Shown: positions 53,200 through 62,682 of the stretch, piece by piece
Position numbering within the stretch: the first letter of the stretch is position 1
Layout of the letters: each line of letters starts with the position of its first letter
Source: an uncultured Paracoccaceae bacterium
GTDB lineage: Bacteria > Pseudomonadota > Alphaproteobacteria > Rhodobacterales > Rhodobacteraceae
Assembly (NCBI GenBank): GCA_947501025.1
Contig: CANMUM010000002.1
Span: 1 to 64,000 of the forward strand
Length of the DNA: 64,000 nucleotides
Reading direction: 5' to 3'
The notes under the pieces: model-generated
The model's input: the letters and a program-made list of their open reading frames with translations, nothing else
What the model was told of the DNA's origin: nothing
Database searches by the model: none
Program-made: the position numbers and the translations under genes

Positions 53200-54975
53200 T
53201 TATTCTTGCGGTATCACGCGCAAACCTAGCTCCATCAACTGCTCAGGCATCGGCTCATTTGGCGCATCCATCATCACATCTTCTGCGCGCTGGTTCATCG
53301 GGAACAAGATCACTTCACGGATATTGGCTTCTTCTGCCAACAACATAACGATGCGATCAATCCCAGCGGCACAACCACCGTGAGGTGGAGCACCATATTG
53401 GAACGCATTAACCATACCGCCAAAGCGTTTTTCAACCTCATCCTTACCATATCCTGCAATCTCAAACGCTTTGAACATAATCTCTGGTTTATGATTGCGG
53501 ATCGCGCCCGACACAAGCTCATAGCCATTACAAGCAAGATCATATTGATAGCCCAGCACATCAAGCGGATCACCCAAAAGCGCATCCATGCCACCTTGCG
53601 GCATTGAGAACGGGTTATGCTCAAAATCAATCTTACCTGTTTCAGCGTCTTTTTCGTAGATTGGGAAGTCCACGATCCATGCAAAAGCAAATCGATCCAT
53701 ATCAGTCAGACCAAGCTCTTCACCAATCACATTGCGCGCGCGCCCAGCAACAGCTTCGAATTGCTTTGGCTTACCACCAAGGAAGAATGCCGCATCACCC
53801 ACACCAAGACCAAGTTGCTGACGGATCGCTTCTGTGCGTTCGGGGCCAATATTCTTTGCCAAAGGTCCAGCGGCTTCCATGCCCTCTCCTTGATCACGCC
53901 AGAAAATGTAACCCATGCCAGGCAAGCCTTCTTTTTGCGCGAAGGTATTCATACGGTCACAGAATTTCCGTGAACCACCCTTAGGTGCAGGAATGGCGCG
54001 AATTTCCGTGCCTTCTTGCTCAAGTATCTTTGCAAAAATCGCAAAGCCAGAATCTGCGAAATGCTCCGATACAACTTCCATCTTAATTGGGTTGCGCAAA
54101 TCTGGCTTATCAGAACCGTACCAAAGGGCTGCGTCTTTATAAGAAATTTGTTCCCAAGTTTGGTCAACTTTTTTACCGCCACCAAACTCTTCAAAAATAC
54201 CAATGAGTACTGGCTCAAGCGTATCAAATACGTCTTGCTGTGTGACAAATGACATTTCCAAATCGAGTTGATAAAAATCGGTCGGTGAACGATCCGCGCG
54301 TGGATCTTCGTCACGGAAACATGGCGCAATTTGGAAATATTTATCAAATCCAGAAACCATTAAAAGCTGCTTGAACTGCTGTGGCGCTTGTGGAAGTGCG
54401 TAAAATTTACCTGGGTGCAAACGTGACGGCACCAAGAAATCACGCGCCCCTTCTGGGCTGGATGCCGTTATAATTGGTGTTTGGTGTTCACGAAAATCCT
54501 GCGCCCACATACGTTTGCGCATTGATGCAATGACATCAGAGCGGAGCTTCATATTGCGCTGAAGTTTCTCACGGCGCAAATCCAGATAACGATATTTAAG
54601 ACGCGTTTCTTCGGGATATTCTTGCTCACCAAAGACTTGAAGCGGCAATTCATCAGATGAACCCAAAACCTCAACCTCATTGACAAAAATCTCAACTTCA
54701 CCTGTTGGGATTTTGGTATTTGTAAGCTCTGGGCTACGTGCTCGCACAACACCATCAACACGAATACACCATTCTGAACGAAGTGTTTCGAGCTTTTTAA
54801 ATGCAGGGCTATCACTATCTGCAATCACTTGAGTGATGCCATAATGATCACGCAAATCGATGAATAGCACACCACCATGATCGCGAACGCGATGTACCCA
54901 GCCTGATAGACGAACATTTTCGTCCACATTTTTTGCGGTCAATTGATTGCAGTTATGGCTACGATATGTGTGCAT
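53200..54975 (-). CDS. aspS: aspartyl-tRNA synthetase
   Basis: Class II synthetase of 591 residues, bacterial type. The N-terminal OB fold ([20 protein letters not shown]) binds the anticodon. The catalytic core shows [11 protein letters not shown], motif 2 [19 protein letters not shown], the bacterial GAD insertion, and motif 3 [15 protein letters not shown]. The start at 54975 follows AAGGAATTCAAA; a longer frame to 55008 adds a non-homologous lead. Confidence 0.97.
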   Translation of the reverse strand: MHTYRSHNCNQLTAKNVDENVRLSGWVHRVRDHGGVLFIDLRDHYGITQVIADSDSPAFKKLETLRSEWCIRVDGVVRARSPELTNTKIPTGEVEIFVNEVEVLGSSDELPLQVFGEQEYPEETRLKYRYLDLRREKLQRNMKLRSDVIASMRKRMWAQDFREHQTPIITASSPEGARDFLVPSRLHPGKFYALPQAPQQFKQLLMVSGFDKYFQIAPCFRDEDPRADRSPTDFYQLDLEMSFVTQQDVFDTLEPVLIGIFEEFGGGKKVDQTWEQISYKDAALWYGSDKPDLRNPIKMEVVSEHFADSGFAIFAKILEQEGTEIRAIPAPKGGSRKFCDRMNTFAQKEGLPGMGYIFWRDQGEGMEAAGPLAKNIGPERTEAIRQQLGLGVGDAAFFLGGKPKQFEAVAGRARNVIGEELGLTDMDRFAFAWIVDFPIYEKDAETGKIDFEHNPFSMPQGGMDALLGDPLDVLGYQYDLACNGYELVSGAIRNHKPEIMFKAFEIAGYGKDEVEKRFGGMVNAFQYGAPPHGGCAAGIDRIVMLLAEEANIREVILFPMNQRAEDVMMDAPNEPMPEQLMELGLRVIPQE

Positions 54976-55033
54976 TTTGAATTCCTTTTTGTCAGGGTCG
55001 AAATACACGTGTTTTCACCCCGAATGCAAGGGT

Positions 55034-55663
55034 TTACGCCACATTGCCTGAGTAAAATAAATATCCCAAGCCAGATGTGAATATCATATTGCCTGCAATT
55101 GAGTGCAGAAGCGTAGTTAAAACGAATTCTCCGCGCAAATAAGCACGGGCAAAGATCAAACCGCCAAGAAATGTCATAAAAAATACGACTGGGCTTGCAT
55201 AAATCAAATGGGCAAAGGAAAAGAGCGCGGCATTTATTGTCATAAGCCCCCAATTTGGCAAAATGTCACGATAGCGCTCGAAATAAAGCGCTCGGAACAT
55301 AAGCTCTTGAGGAAGAGCTGATAGCAACGGATATAAAAGGACAACCATCAACCAGATACGAGGGCGTTTCATCGGGAGATCGAACAGACGTTCTGGCATC
55401 AAACATAATGTGAAACCAATGCTGATTGCCAGCACCATAAACCCCATAAATGCAATACGCAGCCAGCCCTTGTCAGCGGGCCAATCGAGCAATTGACGCC
55501 ACGCAAACCCGCTCGTGAAATGTAGCAATATAAGGCCTATAAATGTCCAAATCCAAAGCGCGGGGAACATATATTTAGGCTCAAGGTGATAAGCGAGGCC
55601 GATAGGCGCCAAAACAAATATGGCGAGGAACTCAATCCAAAGGCGGAGCTTATTTATCGGCAA
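55034..55663 (-). CDS. CPBP-family intramembrane protein
   Basis: An integral membrane protein with the CPBP (Abi, Rce1-like) motifs: PQELMFRALYFERYR in place of the EExxxR motif, FAHLIYASPVVFFMTFLGGL, and LHSIAGNM. These motifs hold the Glu, Arg and His residues that form the proposed intramembrane protease site. Substrate is unknown. The start is uncertain. A frame opening at 55717 would overlap dapE by 68 bases, so the TTG at 55663, preceded by GGACAG and overlapping dapE by 14 bases, is preferred. Confidence 0.75.
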   Translation of the reverse strand: MPINKLRLWIEFLAIFVLAPIGLAYHLEPKYMFPALWIWTFIGLILLHFTSGFAWRQLLDWPADKGWLRIAFMGFMVLAISIGFTLCLMPERLFDLPMKRPRIWLMVVLLYPLLSALPQELMFRALYFERYRDILPNWGLMTINAALFSFAHLIYASPVVFFMTFLGGLIFARAYLRGEFVLTTLLHSIAGNMIFTSGLGYLFYSGNVA

Positions 55664-56765
55664 AATACTGTCCAAGAATACGAGAATAAATATTGGTGAG
55701 TTGCTCAATATGCTCAACTTTCACCTGCTCATCCACACCGTGCATAGTTGCCCCAACAAGCCCACATTCGACAACTTGGCAATGATCTTTCACAAAACGC
55801 GCATCAGATGTGCCGCCCGTGGTCGACATAATCGGCATACGCCCCGTCTCCGCATGAACTGCATCTGCAATCATAGCTGTAAAGTCACCTTGCTCAGTCA
55901 AAAACGCATCGCCAGACGCTTGGTAACGCACATCAACACCATGTGCCTTCGCCATCGCATTAATCTCCATCTGAAGACTCTTTGCTGTATGGCTAGGGTT
56001 ATATCTAATATTAAGCATTGCCTTAATTTCAGCAGGGATGACATTATTCGCAGCATTTCCTACATCGACAGAAACAATTTCTAAATTCGATGGCTGGAAA
56101 TCCGTATATCCATCATCGAGCTTCCAGTTTTGCAACGCGCTCAAAAGCGCAATCATTCGCGTGATTGGGTTTTGTGCACGATCGGGATAAGCCACATGCC
56201 CCTGTTTTCCTTTGGCCGTCAAATAAGCCGTCAGCGATCCACGCCTGCCAATCTTGATCATCTCACCCATCTCATTGGGGCATGTTGGCTCGCCAACAAT
56301 ACAATGGTCTATCTGTTCATTTCGCGCTGACACATCATCAAGAAGAGCGCGCGTTCCATCAACGCCAGCTCCTTCTTCATCGCCAGTAATCAACACGACA
56401 ATTGAGCCTTCAAATGGCGTTTTTACAAATTCAAGGGCGGATGACACAAAGGCAGCGACCCCCGATTTCATATCACAAGCGCCACGCCCATAGATAATAC
56501 CATCAACGATGTCACCGCCAAATGGATCATGCGACCAAGCATCGACATCACCAACAGGCACAACATCCGTATGGCCATTAAAAGCAAAGACAGGCGATTG
56601 CGTTCCAAAACGCGCATAAAGATTGGCTATGCCATTGCGATCAACGCGGCGGGTGTCAAAGCCAGCCTCCGATAGAAGCTTATCCAGCAACATAATGGCG
56701 CCGCCTTCAACGGGCGTAACAGATGGGCAGCGGATCAAAGCCTGCGTAAGTTCAATTGAATTCAA
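55650..56765 (-). CDS. dapE: succinyl-diaminopimelate desuccinylase
   Basis: Produces LL-diaminopimelate for lysine and peptidoglycan. The 371-residue M20 metallopeptidase has FNGHTDVVPVGD (metal His and Asp), GRGACDMKSGVAA (bridging Asp), TGDEEG (catalytic and metal Glu) and STTGGTSDARFVKDH near the end. It belongs to a minus-strand run in which phasin, csaA and dapE overlap by four-base ATGA junctions. Confidence 0.95.
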   Translation of the reverse strand: MNSIELTQALIRCPSVTPVEGGAIMLLDKLLSEAGFDTRRVDRNGIANLYARFGTQSPVFAFNGHTDVVPVGDVDAWSHDPFGGDIVDGIIYGRGACDMKSGVAAFVSSALEFVKTPFEGSIVVLITGDEEGAGVDGTRALLDDVSARNEQIDHCIVGEPTCPNEMGEMIKIGRRGSLTAYLTAKGKQGHVAYPDRAQNPITRMIALLSALQNWKLDDGYTDFQPSNLEIVSVDVGNAANNVIPAEIKAMLNIRYNPSHTAKSLQMEINAMAKAHGVDVRYQASGDAFLTEQGDFTAMIADAVHAETGRMPIMSTTGGTSDARFVKDHCQVVECGLVGATMHGVDEQVKVEHIEQLTNIYSRILGQYFADK

Positions 56766-57100
56766 AACAATCGTCCTCCAATCGGCACATCTTTATCTGG
56801 TGTTGTGAGAACAACTTCACCGTCTTCATCCGGCACACCCAGCGTCAAAACCTCAGATTTCACAGGCCCAATTTGACGAGGCGGAAAATTCACAACGGCC
56901 ATAACAATTTTGCCCACAAGCTCTTCTCGCGTGTAATGTTTCGTGATCTGCGCCGATGATTTTTTTTCGCCAATTTCAGAACCAAAATCAATCCAAAGCT
57001 TATAGGCGGGCTTGAGGGCTTCGGGAAATTCTTCTGCGCGAATAACCCGCCCCACACGGATGTCAAGCTTCATGAAATCATCAAAACTGGCTTCACTCAT
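56762..57100 (-). CDS. csaA: tRNA-binding domain protein CsaA-like
   Basis: A 112-residue stand-alone EMAP/tRNA-binding OB fold. FMKLDIRVGRVIRAEEFPEALKPAYKLWIDFGSEIGEKKSSAQITKHY and VVNFPPRQIGPVKSEVLTLG are CsaA signatures. In other bacteria CsaA has been linked to protein secretion and to tRNA-like binding; the role here is unknown. It sits between the phasin-like gene and dapE with ATGA overlaps at both ends. Confidence 0.9.
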   Translation of the reverse strand: MSEASFDDFMKLDIRVGRVIRAEEFPEALKPAYKLWIDFGSEIGEKKSSAQITKHYTREELVGKIVMAVVNFPPRQIGPVKSEVLTLGVPDEDGEVVLTTPDKDVPIGGRLF

Positions 57101-57570
57101 TTACGAATTTTCTCAATTAACTCTTCAAGCTCACTCATGCTATCTTTCATCCGCTCTGATACAACACCCATGATATCCTCACCAGAATTTTTCACGACTT
57201 CTCCAATGGATGACATGCTTTCAACGGCGCGTTTGAATACATCTTGAGCTTCTTCAAATTTGCTTTCGGTGGCTTCCTCAGGTTTAAAACCCTTCAAGCC
57301 CTCCATAGCATCCGACATCATTTTCGATTGTTGTTCTGCAAGCTTTCCAAGCCCCTGAGCTGCTTTTTCATTCATTGACTTAAGCGCATCGAGATTCTTC
57401 TTTTGGCTTTCCATGATGGCATTCATGTCCATATCTGGCGCTTCACCTTTGGTCATTTTTTGAACAAATTCATTTTCCATAAGTGATTTGACAAAAGGGT
57501 TCTCGCTCCACATTTTCATCATGTCGCCAAGATCCACATTGTTGAATGGATTATTATCATCTTTACTCAT
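57097..57570 (-). CDS. phasin family protein
   Basis: A 157-residue, mostly helical amphipathic protein. The central part IMESQKKNLDALKSMNEKAAQGLGKLAEQQSKMM resembles the phasin repeat (family TIGR01841), which coats polyhydroxyalkanoate granules. The helix-rich C-terminus (MKDSMSELEELIEKIRK) suggests coiled-coil formation. It is about 54 kb from phaC and embedded with csaA and dapE rather than PHA genes. AAAGGGAGACGACC precedes the start. Confidence 0.82.
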   Translation of the reverse strand: MSKDDNNPFNNVDLGDMMKMWSENPFVKSLMENEFVQKMTKGEAPDMDMNAIMESQKKNLDALKSMNEKAAQGLGKLAEQQSKMMSDAMEGLKGFKPEEATESKFEEAQDVFKRAVESMSSIGEVVKNSGEDIMGVVSERMKDSMSELEELIEKIRK

Positions 57571-57596
57571 GGTCGTCTCCCTTTGTTAAATTTATC

Positions 57597-58394
57597 TTAT
57601 GATTTACCAAGCGCGCGTGATCGGTCTGTTGCCGCCTGAACCGTATTTTTCATCAACTGCCCAAGGCCGCTTGCATCATCCATCAGCACATTCAAACCTG
57701 CCGCAGTCGTGCCACCTGGACTTGTTACATTTTGGCGCAACACGCTCGCTTCTTCACCACTTTCAATAACAAGCTTGCCTGCCCCAGCGACCGTTGTGCG
57801 CGCCAGTTTTCTTGAAAGGTCAGCATCCAAACCCGCGGCAATTCCCGCCTCTGTCATCGCTTCAATCATGTGAAACACATAGGCAGGGCCAGAACCCGAA
57901 AGCCCAGTTACGGCATCGATCAATGCTTCATCATCAACACGCGCAACCTCACCAACTGCTGCCATCAAATTTTCGGTCATATCCAAATCTGCAACACTTG
58001 CGGATTGATTACCAACGATCACAGTCATCCCCGCACCAACCGCTGAAGGCGTATTTGGCATTGTGCGAACGATAGCACGATCTTTCCCAAAGCTATTTTC
58101 AAATTGTGAAATCGGGCAGCCCGCTGCAACAGAGATCACAACCGCATTATTTGAGAATGTCGTTCCTTCAAGCAACTCATTCATAATTTGAGGCTTCACC
58201 GCAAGCACTATCACATCGGCATCAAAATTATCGGGATTCACTTGAGCGCCAAAAGATTTGACATGATCACTTGGGAAAGGGTCGTAAACAGCTGCATTTT
58301 CAGGCTTCAACCCCTTTGCCAGCCAGCCCTCAAACATCGCCATACCCATTTTGCCGCCGCCATAAAGTGAGAGTTTTAATGCAGAAAAATCCAT
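57597..58394 (-). CDS. proC: pyrroline-5-carboxylate reductase
   Basis: Last step of proline synthesis. The 265-residue enzyme has an N-terminal Rossmann fold (LYGGGKMGMAMFEGW), VLAVKPQIMNELL, VRTMPNTPSAVGAG and the C-terminal dimer region SGSGPAYVFHMIEAM and VTSPGGTTAAGL. The ATG at 58394 shares a base with the ubiK stop (TGATG), which decides the start over the preceding in-frame GTG. Confidence 0.96.
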   Translation of the reverse strand: MDFSALKLSLYGGGKMGMAMFEGWLAKGLKPENAAVYDPFPSDHVKSFGAQVNPDNFDADVIVLAVKPQIMNELLEGTTFSNNAVVISVAAGCPISQFENSFGKDRAIVRTMPNTPSAVGAGMTVIVGNQSASVADLDMTENLMAAVGEVARVDDEALIDAVTGLSGSGPAYVFHMIEAMTEAGIAAGLDADLSRKLARTTVAGAGKLVIESGEEASVLRQNVTSPGGTTAAGLNVLMDDASGLGQLMKNTVQAATDRSRALGKS

Positions 58395-58663
58395 CACTTA
58401 TCTTTCGTTTTCTTCGAAACTGTCTTTTTCGGCGTTAGCGCAGCAATTTCTTTTTTCAAAGCTTCAACCTCAGCGCGTGCATTTTGCGCCATTAAGCTTA
58501 CAGCTTCAAATTCTTCGCGTGTGACAAAATCCTTATCAGCAATGAGTTTGCCAACAAATGACTTCATCGCATTTTCAGCTTCACCCGCAGCACCTTGCGC
58601 CACACCCATCGCGCCAGAAAACACGCGGGAGATATCGTCAACTATTTTATTTGCACTCGACAT
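58394..58663 (-). CDS. ubiK: ubiquinone biosynthesis accessory factor UbiK
   Basis: An 89-residue protein of the BMFP/DUF526 family. An amphipathic N-terminal helix (NKIVDDISRVFSGAMGVAQG) is followed by a coiled coil (SLMAQNARAEVEALKKEIAAL) and a Lys-rich tail. UbiK binds lipids and UbiJ-type proteins to help assemble the ubiquinone complex under aerobic growth. It is divergent from lgt, the usual arrangement. Confidence 0.9.
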   Translation of the reverse strand: MSSANKIVDDISRVFSGAMGVAQGAAGEAENAMKSFVGKLIADKDFVTREEFEAVSLMAQNARAEVEALKKEIAALTPKKTVSKKTKDK

Positions 58664-58732
58664 AAACTTCTCCTATCAACTGTTCTTAATATGTGAAATT
58701 CTACGGCCAATGCCAAGAGGAAAGCCAAAATA

Positions 58733-59617
58733 ATGTTTGAACTTGCCATCAGTTTCCCCAATATCAACCCAGAAATCTTCGGATTTGAAGTTTTTGGCAA
58801 GTATATCGCCCTGCGTTGGTATGCCGTTGCATATATGGCGGGCATTTATATCGGCTGGAGATTGCTGATGTGGGTTGTATCTCGCGACAGCTATCCACAT
58901 AAGAATATCACACGCACTATAGTCGATGATTTTTTGACATATTGCATTATCGGTGTGATTATTGGCGGCCGCATTTTTGGCACCTTGGTATATAATTTTG
59001 ATTATTACAAAGATCACCTTCTTGAAGTGATCATCCCACCCTATGCAGGCATGAGTTTTCATGGTGGTTTTTTGGGTGTCATTGTCGCGGTCATTCTTGT
59101 CGCACGTCGACATAAAATTTCCATATTGGCTTTTGGTGATCTCATGGCTCTTGTCGCCCCGATTGGATTGGCATTTGGAAGGCTTGCGAATTTCATCAAT
59201 GCCGAGCTTTGGGGCAAACCAACAGATGTGGCATGGGGCGTGGTTTTTCCTGGTGATGCCGCGCAAAACTGCGGTCAGGCGATTGGCGAATTATGCGCGC
59301 GCCACCCTTCGCAGCTTTACGAAATGCTACTTGAAGGCATATTGCTTGGCGCAATTCTTTGGATTTTATTTTCTCGCGGCGCCCTCAAAAACAAAGGACT
59401 CCTGAGCGGTATTTTCTTCTTAGGATACGGGCTTGCCCGCATGTTTGTTGAGCTATTTCGCAATGCCGATAGTCAATTCATTAGCCTTGAAAACCCAATG
59501 GGCTATGTCGTTCAATTTGGCGAATATGGGCTGAGCATGGGACAACTTCTTTCCTTGCCCATGGTCTTAATTGGCATTGCTTTTATTTTATATTCAAGAA
59601 AATCAAATGTCGCTTAA
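58733..59617 (+). CDS. lgt: prolipoprotein diacylglyceryl transferase
   Basis: Inner-membrane enzyme that moves diacylglyceryl from phosphatidylglycerol to the lipobox cysteine. The 294-residue protein has seven predicted segments. It shows ALRWYAVAYMAGI, the Lgt signature GRLANFINAELWGKPT, and HPSQLYEMLLEG with a conserved His. The midA start overlaps its stop by 11 bases. Confidence 0.96.
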   Translation: MFELAISFPNINPEIFGFEVFGKYIALRWYAVAYMAGIYIGWRLLMWVVSRDSYPHKNITRTIVDDFLTYCIIGVIIGGRIFGTLVYNFDYYKDHLLEVIIPPYAGMSFHGGFLGVIVAVILVARRHKISILAFGDLMALVAPIGLAFGRLANFINAELWGKPTDVAWGVVFPGDAAQNCGQAIGELCARHPSQLYEMLLEGILLGAILWILFSRGALKNKGLLSGIFFLGYGLARMFVELFRNADSQFISLENPMGYVVQFGEYGLSMGQLLSLPMVLIGIAFILYSRKSNVA

Positions 59618-60602
59618 GGAGCGCATTCAAGCCCAAACCCCTATGCGTCTCGATCACTATATCGAGCATTGTCTGTGGGATCCCAAAGACGGCTATTACG
59701 CAACCAAAACGGTATTTGGTTCAACTGGTGATTTCATCACAGCGCCCGAAATTTCACAAATATTTGGCGAGATTATTGGCCTTTGGTGCATATCGAAATG
59801 GCACGAACTTGGCGCACCTGCCTCATGCACATTGCTTGAACTCGGCGCAGGTCGCGGAACTTTGATGCGCGATGTTTTAAGAACGGCAAAAGCCGATGCT
59901 GCATTTGCAAAAGCAATTAACCCAATAATTTTAGAGAAGTCCGCAAAGCTGCGTGAGGTTCAATTGGAGACCACCCGCGAAAAACTCAGCTTCATTGACG
60001 ATTTAAAGGATCTCCCCAATGAACCATCACTCATCATCGCAAATGAATTTTTCGACGCACTTCCCATTCGTCAATTCCGCTTTGAAGATGGTGGATGGCT
60101 TGAAGCCTATATAAGTGAGAATTTCACCAAAATTTGGCGTCCTTGTGCAAATCCACCGGCCATAATGTCGCGAAAAATGACAGCCGCAGCCACAATCGAA
60201 ATCTCTGAACCATCATTGCAAATCGCATCTGTCATAGGTCAGCACTTAACCACACATAATGGCGCGTTTCTTGCAATTGATTATGGTGACTTTGAAGGCT
60301 TTGGCGATACATTGCAGGCGATAAAAGATCACGCATATTCTGATCCATTTGCAAATCAAGGTGAGGCCGATTTAACAGCTCATGTCCGCTTTGCAGATAT
60401 GGCACATGCAGCCAAAATTGAACCTATATTCACAACCCAAGGCCAATTTTTGCAAGCCTTTGGCGGCTCCGCACGCCTCAACGCATTAAAATCAAAAAAT
60501 CCGAACCTTGCAGATGATCTCAGCTCTGGCTATCATCGCTTAACCGCGCCAGATCAAATGGGTGAATTGTTCAAAGTCTTGATATTGGAGAAATTATCGT
60601 GA
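59607..60602 (+). CDS. SAM-dependent methyltransferase, MidA/NDUFAF7 family
   Basis: A 331-residue class I methyltransferase (DUF185). The N-terminus reads MSLKERIQAQTPMRLDHYIEH, and MRLDHYIEHCLWDPKDGYYATKTVFGSTGDFITAPEISQIFGE is the family signature. The SAM site is TLLELGAGRGTLMRDVL. In mitochondria NDUFAF7 methylates a complex I arginine; the bacterial role is inferred by homology. It overlaps lgt upstream and pgeF downstream, as is usual in the class. The start at 59607 is preferred over 59571, which lies deeper in lgt. Confidence 0.9.
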   Translation: MSLKERIQAQTPMRLDHYIEHCLWDPKDGYYATKTVFGSTGDFITAPEISQIFGEIIGLWCISKWHELGAPASCTLLELGAGRGTLMRDVLRTAKADAAFAKAINPIILEKSAKLREVQLETTREKLSFIDDLKDLPNEPSLIIANEFFDALPIRQFRFEDGGWLEAYISENFTKIWRPCANPPAIMSRKMTAAATIEISEPSLQIASVIGQHLTTHNGAFLAIDYGDFEGFGDTLQAIKDHAYSDPFANQGEADLTAHVRFADMAHAAKIEPIFTTQGQFLQAFGGSARLNALKSKNPNLADDLSSGYHRLTAPDQMGELFKVLILEKLS

Positions 60603-61369
60603 ACTTCCAAAAACTACAAAACGGTGTCGAGTTTTTTCAAGATGATGCACTCAAATACCCCCATGGTTTTTTTACACGGAAAGGTGGGGTATCAACAGGC
60701 GAAATCGCAGGGCTCAATTGTGGCCGTGGTGCAGATGACAGCACTTCCAATGTTGATGAGAATCGTGCGCGGGTTGGCTCTGCACTTAGTGCATCTCTGC
60801 CAGTGCAGACGGTTTTTCAATGCCATTCTGCAGATGTCTTAACTATCGATGCGCCCATTGAAGGGAATCCAAAATGTGATGCGATTGTAACGGCGACCAA
60901 AGATTTGCCTATTGCTATCATGACTGCTGATTGCGCACCCATTCTTTTTAGTGACATAAAGGCGGGGGTTATTGGCGCTGCTCATGCGGGTTGGCGCGGT
61001 GCATTTGGCGGTGTTGCCACAAATACAATTGAGGCAATGATTGCCCTTGGTGCAAATCGCGACAATATCCGAGCCGTTGTTGGGCCATGTATATCCATGA
61101 ATAATTACGAAGTCGGTCAAGAATTTGTTGAACAATTTACCGATGAAGATCCAAGCTTCTTCGAGTATTTTTCTGGCAATGATAGCATATATTTTAACCT
61201 TCCAAGATTTGTGCTTGATCGTATCCGTGATGCGGGCGTTAAAAATTGTGAATGGATTGGTGAGTGCACCTATGGCGATGAAACCAGATATTATTCTTAT
61301 CGCCGCGCCACACATCGCGGCGAGGCTGATTATGGCCGTCTTATTCATGCCATCATGTTGCCTGCTTAA
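60599..61369 (+). CDS. pgeF: purine nucleoside phosphorylase-type multicopper-oxidase-like protein (PgeF/YfiH)
   Basis: A 256-residue laccase-domain protein (DUF152). The active-site residues are visible in FQCHSADVLTI, TADCAPILF and AAHAGWRGAFGGV (His, Cys, His), with YSYRRATHRGEADYGR at the end. Relatives are purine nucleoside phosphorylases/adenosine deaminases (LACC1 family) and peptidoglycan-editing PgeF. GTG start at 60599 overlaps the midA stop. Confidence 0.93.
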   Translation: MNFQKLQNGVEFFQDDALKYPHGFFTRKGGVSTGEIAGLNCGRGADDSTSNVDENRARVGSALSASLPVQTVFQCHSADVLTIDAPIEGNPKCDAIVTATKDLPIAIMTADCAPILFSDIKAGVIGAAHAGWRGAFGGVATNTIEAMIALGANRDNIRAVVGPCISMNNYEVGQEFVEQFTDEDPSFFEYFSGNDSIYFNLPRFVLDRIRDAGVKNCEWIGECTYGDETRYYSYRRATHRGEADYGRLIHAIMLPA

Positions 61370-61400
61370 ATCCATAAGCAGACAAGCCTGACCATCATAG

Positions 61401-61658
61401 CTAAAGACTAGCTCTTAATTTGCGCCAAAATTTCCAGCTTTTTTGCCTCTTATTTCCTGACAATATGCGTATACATTTTTGGCTCATCTCTGTTTGGTCA
61501 ATTTTGCAAATATCATCAATTCTTCGGCTCCGAAACTCTTCACTATTCTTTGGCATTTGCTGAACACTCTTTAGGAGCACATCATCATAATTGTAATTAT
61601 TTCTTATACTTTTTTGTACAGATGCAGTAAGAAAACTGGCAGCAATTGGATTTATCAT
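61401..61658 (-). CDS. hypothetical small basic protein
   Basis: An 85-residue protein with a good SD (GAGGAG, eight bases before the ATG), which is the main reason to believe it. It ends in an aromatic/basic tail (KRQKSWKFWRKLRASL) and has a middle section LKSVQQMPKNSEEFRSRRIDDI. The arrangement next to a LysR gene recalls short DUF1127-like proteins of alphaproteobacteria, but the similarity is weak. It is divergent from the LysR gene and convergent with pgeF. Confidence 0.55.
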   Translation of the reverse strand: MINPIAASFLTASVQKSIRNNYNYDDVLLKSVQQMPKNSEEFRSRRIDDICKIDQTEMSQKCIRILSGNKRQKSWKFWRKLRASL

Positions 61659-61751
61659 ATCATATACTCCTCATTTATATAGACATATTGCGCCTATTGA
61701 CGTTATCACTCAAGTCAGTAATAATTCTCATATATAAGTTTAGGTTACATT

Positions 61752-62648
61752 ATGGATTGGAAGAACATACCCTCACTATCGGCACTGCGTGCATTTGAGG
61801 CCACAGGCCGTCTTGGAAATCAAAGCAAAGCGGCGCGTGAGCTCAATGTCTCTCATGCAGCCATTGCACAGCATATTCGAACGCTTGAAGCACATTTTGA
61901 CAGCAAGCTCGCAACTCGGGAGGGGCGTGGAATTGCCCTAAACCCGTCAGGAGCAATGCTCTTCAAAGCTTGTAATGAAGCATTTTCATTAATCGCCAAA
62001 ACCAGTGATGAACTTCTCACAATGCATCAAAAACGGCCCATAACAATTTCTCTGACCCCGAAATTTGCCGAAAGCTGGTTGATGCCCAGGATTTCTGACT
62101 TTTGGGAAAAACATCCCGATATCGAAATTGCCTTGCGCCCGTCTGAAGCCAATATTGACTTGAATGATCCCGAATTTGATCTGGCAATAAGGTGTGGTTT
62201 TGGTGGTTGGCCAAACACGATATCACATACTTACATCCCCATGAAAATCGTGATTGTGGCAACACCACAATATTTAGAGAAAAATAAAGGGCGTGACTTG
62301 CCTGATCTGGATTGGCTCGTTCAAGAAAGTGATTCGCTCAAAGACCGCATTATGGAAATGATGAACACCATCGTTCAGCCTACGAAATATCGGACGCTCC
62401 CAACAACAGGCCTTTTGCATGAAGCCATATCGAATGGACTTGGTGTGGGCGCTCTCAATTCTGATTTTGTCCACGATGAAATTAACAGTGGTGCCTTAAA
62501 AATAATTGCAACTACAGATGAACATAATCAATATGGCTACCATTTTATCACAAAATCCCAACACCTAAATCCGAATGTTACGGCCTTCTTAAAATGGTTT
62601 AAAACAACGATTAATGCTCCAAAACCTGCGCAAAGATTACGGCCATAA
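61752..62648 (+). CDS. LysR-family transcriptional regulator (GcvA-like)
   Basis: A 298-residue LysR regulator. The winged helix-turn-helix is PSLSALRAFEATGRLGNQSKAARELNVSHAAIAQHIRTLE, the GcvA subgroup version. The effector domain contains ITISLTPKFAESWLMPRISDFWEKHPDIEIAL and FDLAIRCGFGGWP. Target and effector are unknown; it may regulate the divergent small gene at 61401-61658. Confidence 0.9.
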   Translation: MDWKNIPSLSALRAFEATGRLGNQSKAARELNVSHAAIAQHIRTLEAHFDSKLATREGRGIALNPSGAMLFKACNEAFSLIAKTSDELLTMHQKRPITISLTPKFAESWLMPRISDFWEKHPDIEIALRPSEANIDLNDPEFDLAIRCGFGGWPNTISHTYIPMKIVIVATPQYLEKNKGRDLPDLDWLVQESDSLKDRIMEMMNTIVQPTKYRTLPTTGLLHEAISNGLGVGALNSDFVHDEINSGALKIIATTDEHNQYGYHFITKSQHLNPNVTAFLKWFKTTINAPKPAQRLRP

Positions 62649-62682
62649 TCGATTGCACTTTTGAAATGACTCTGCATATAGT

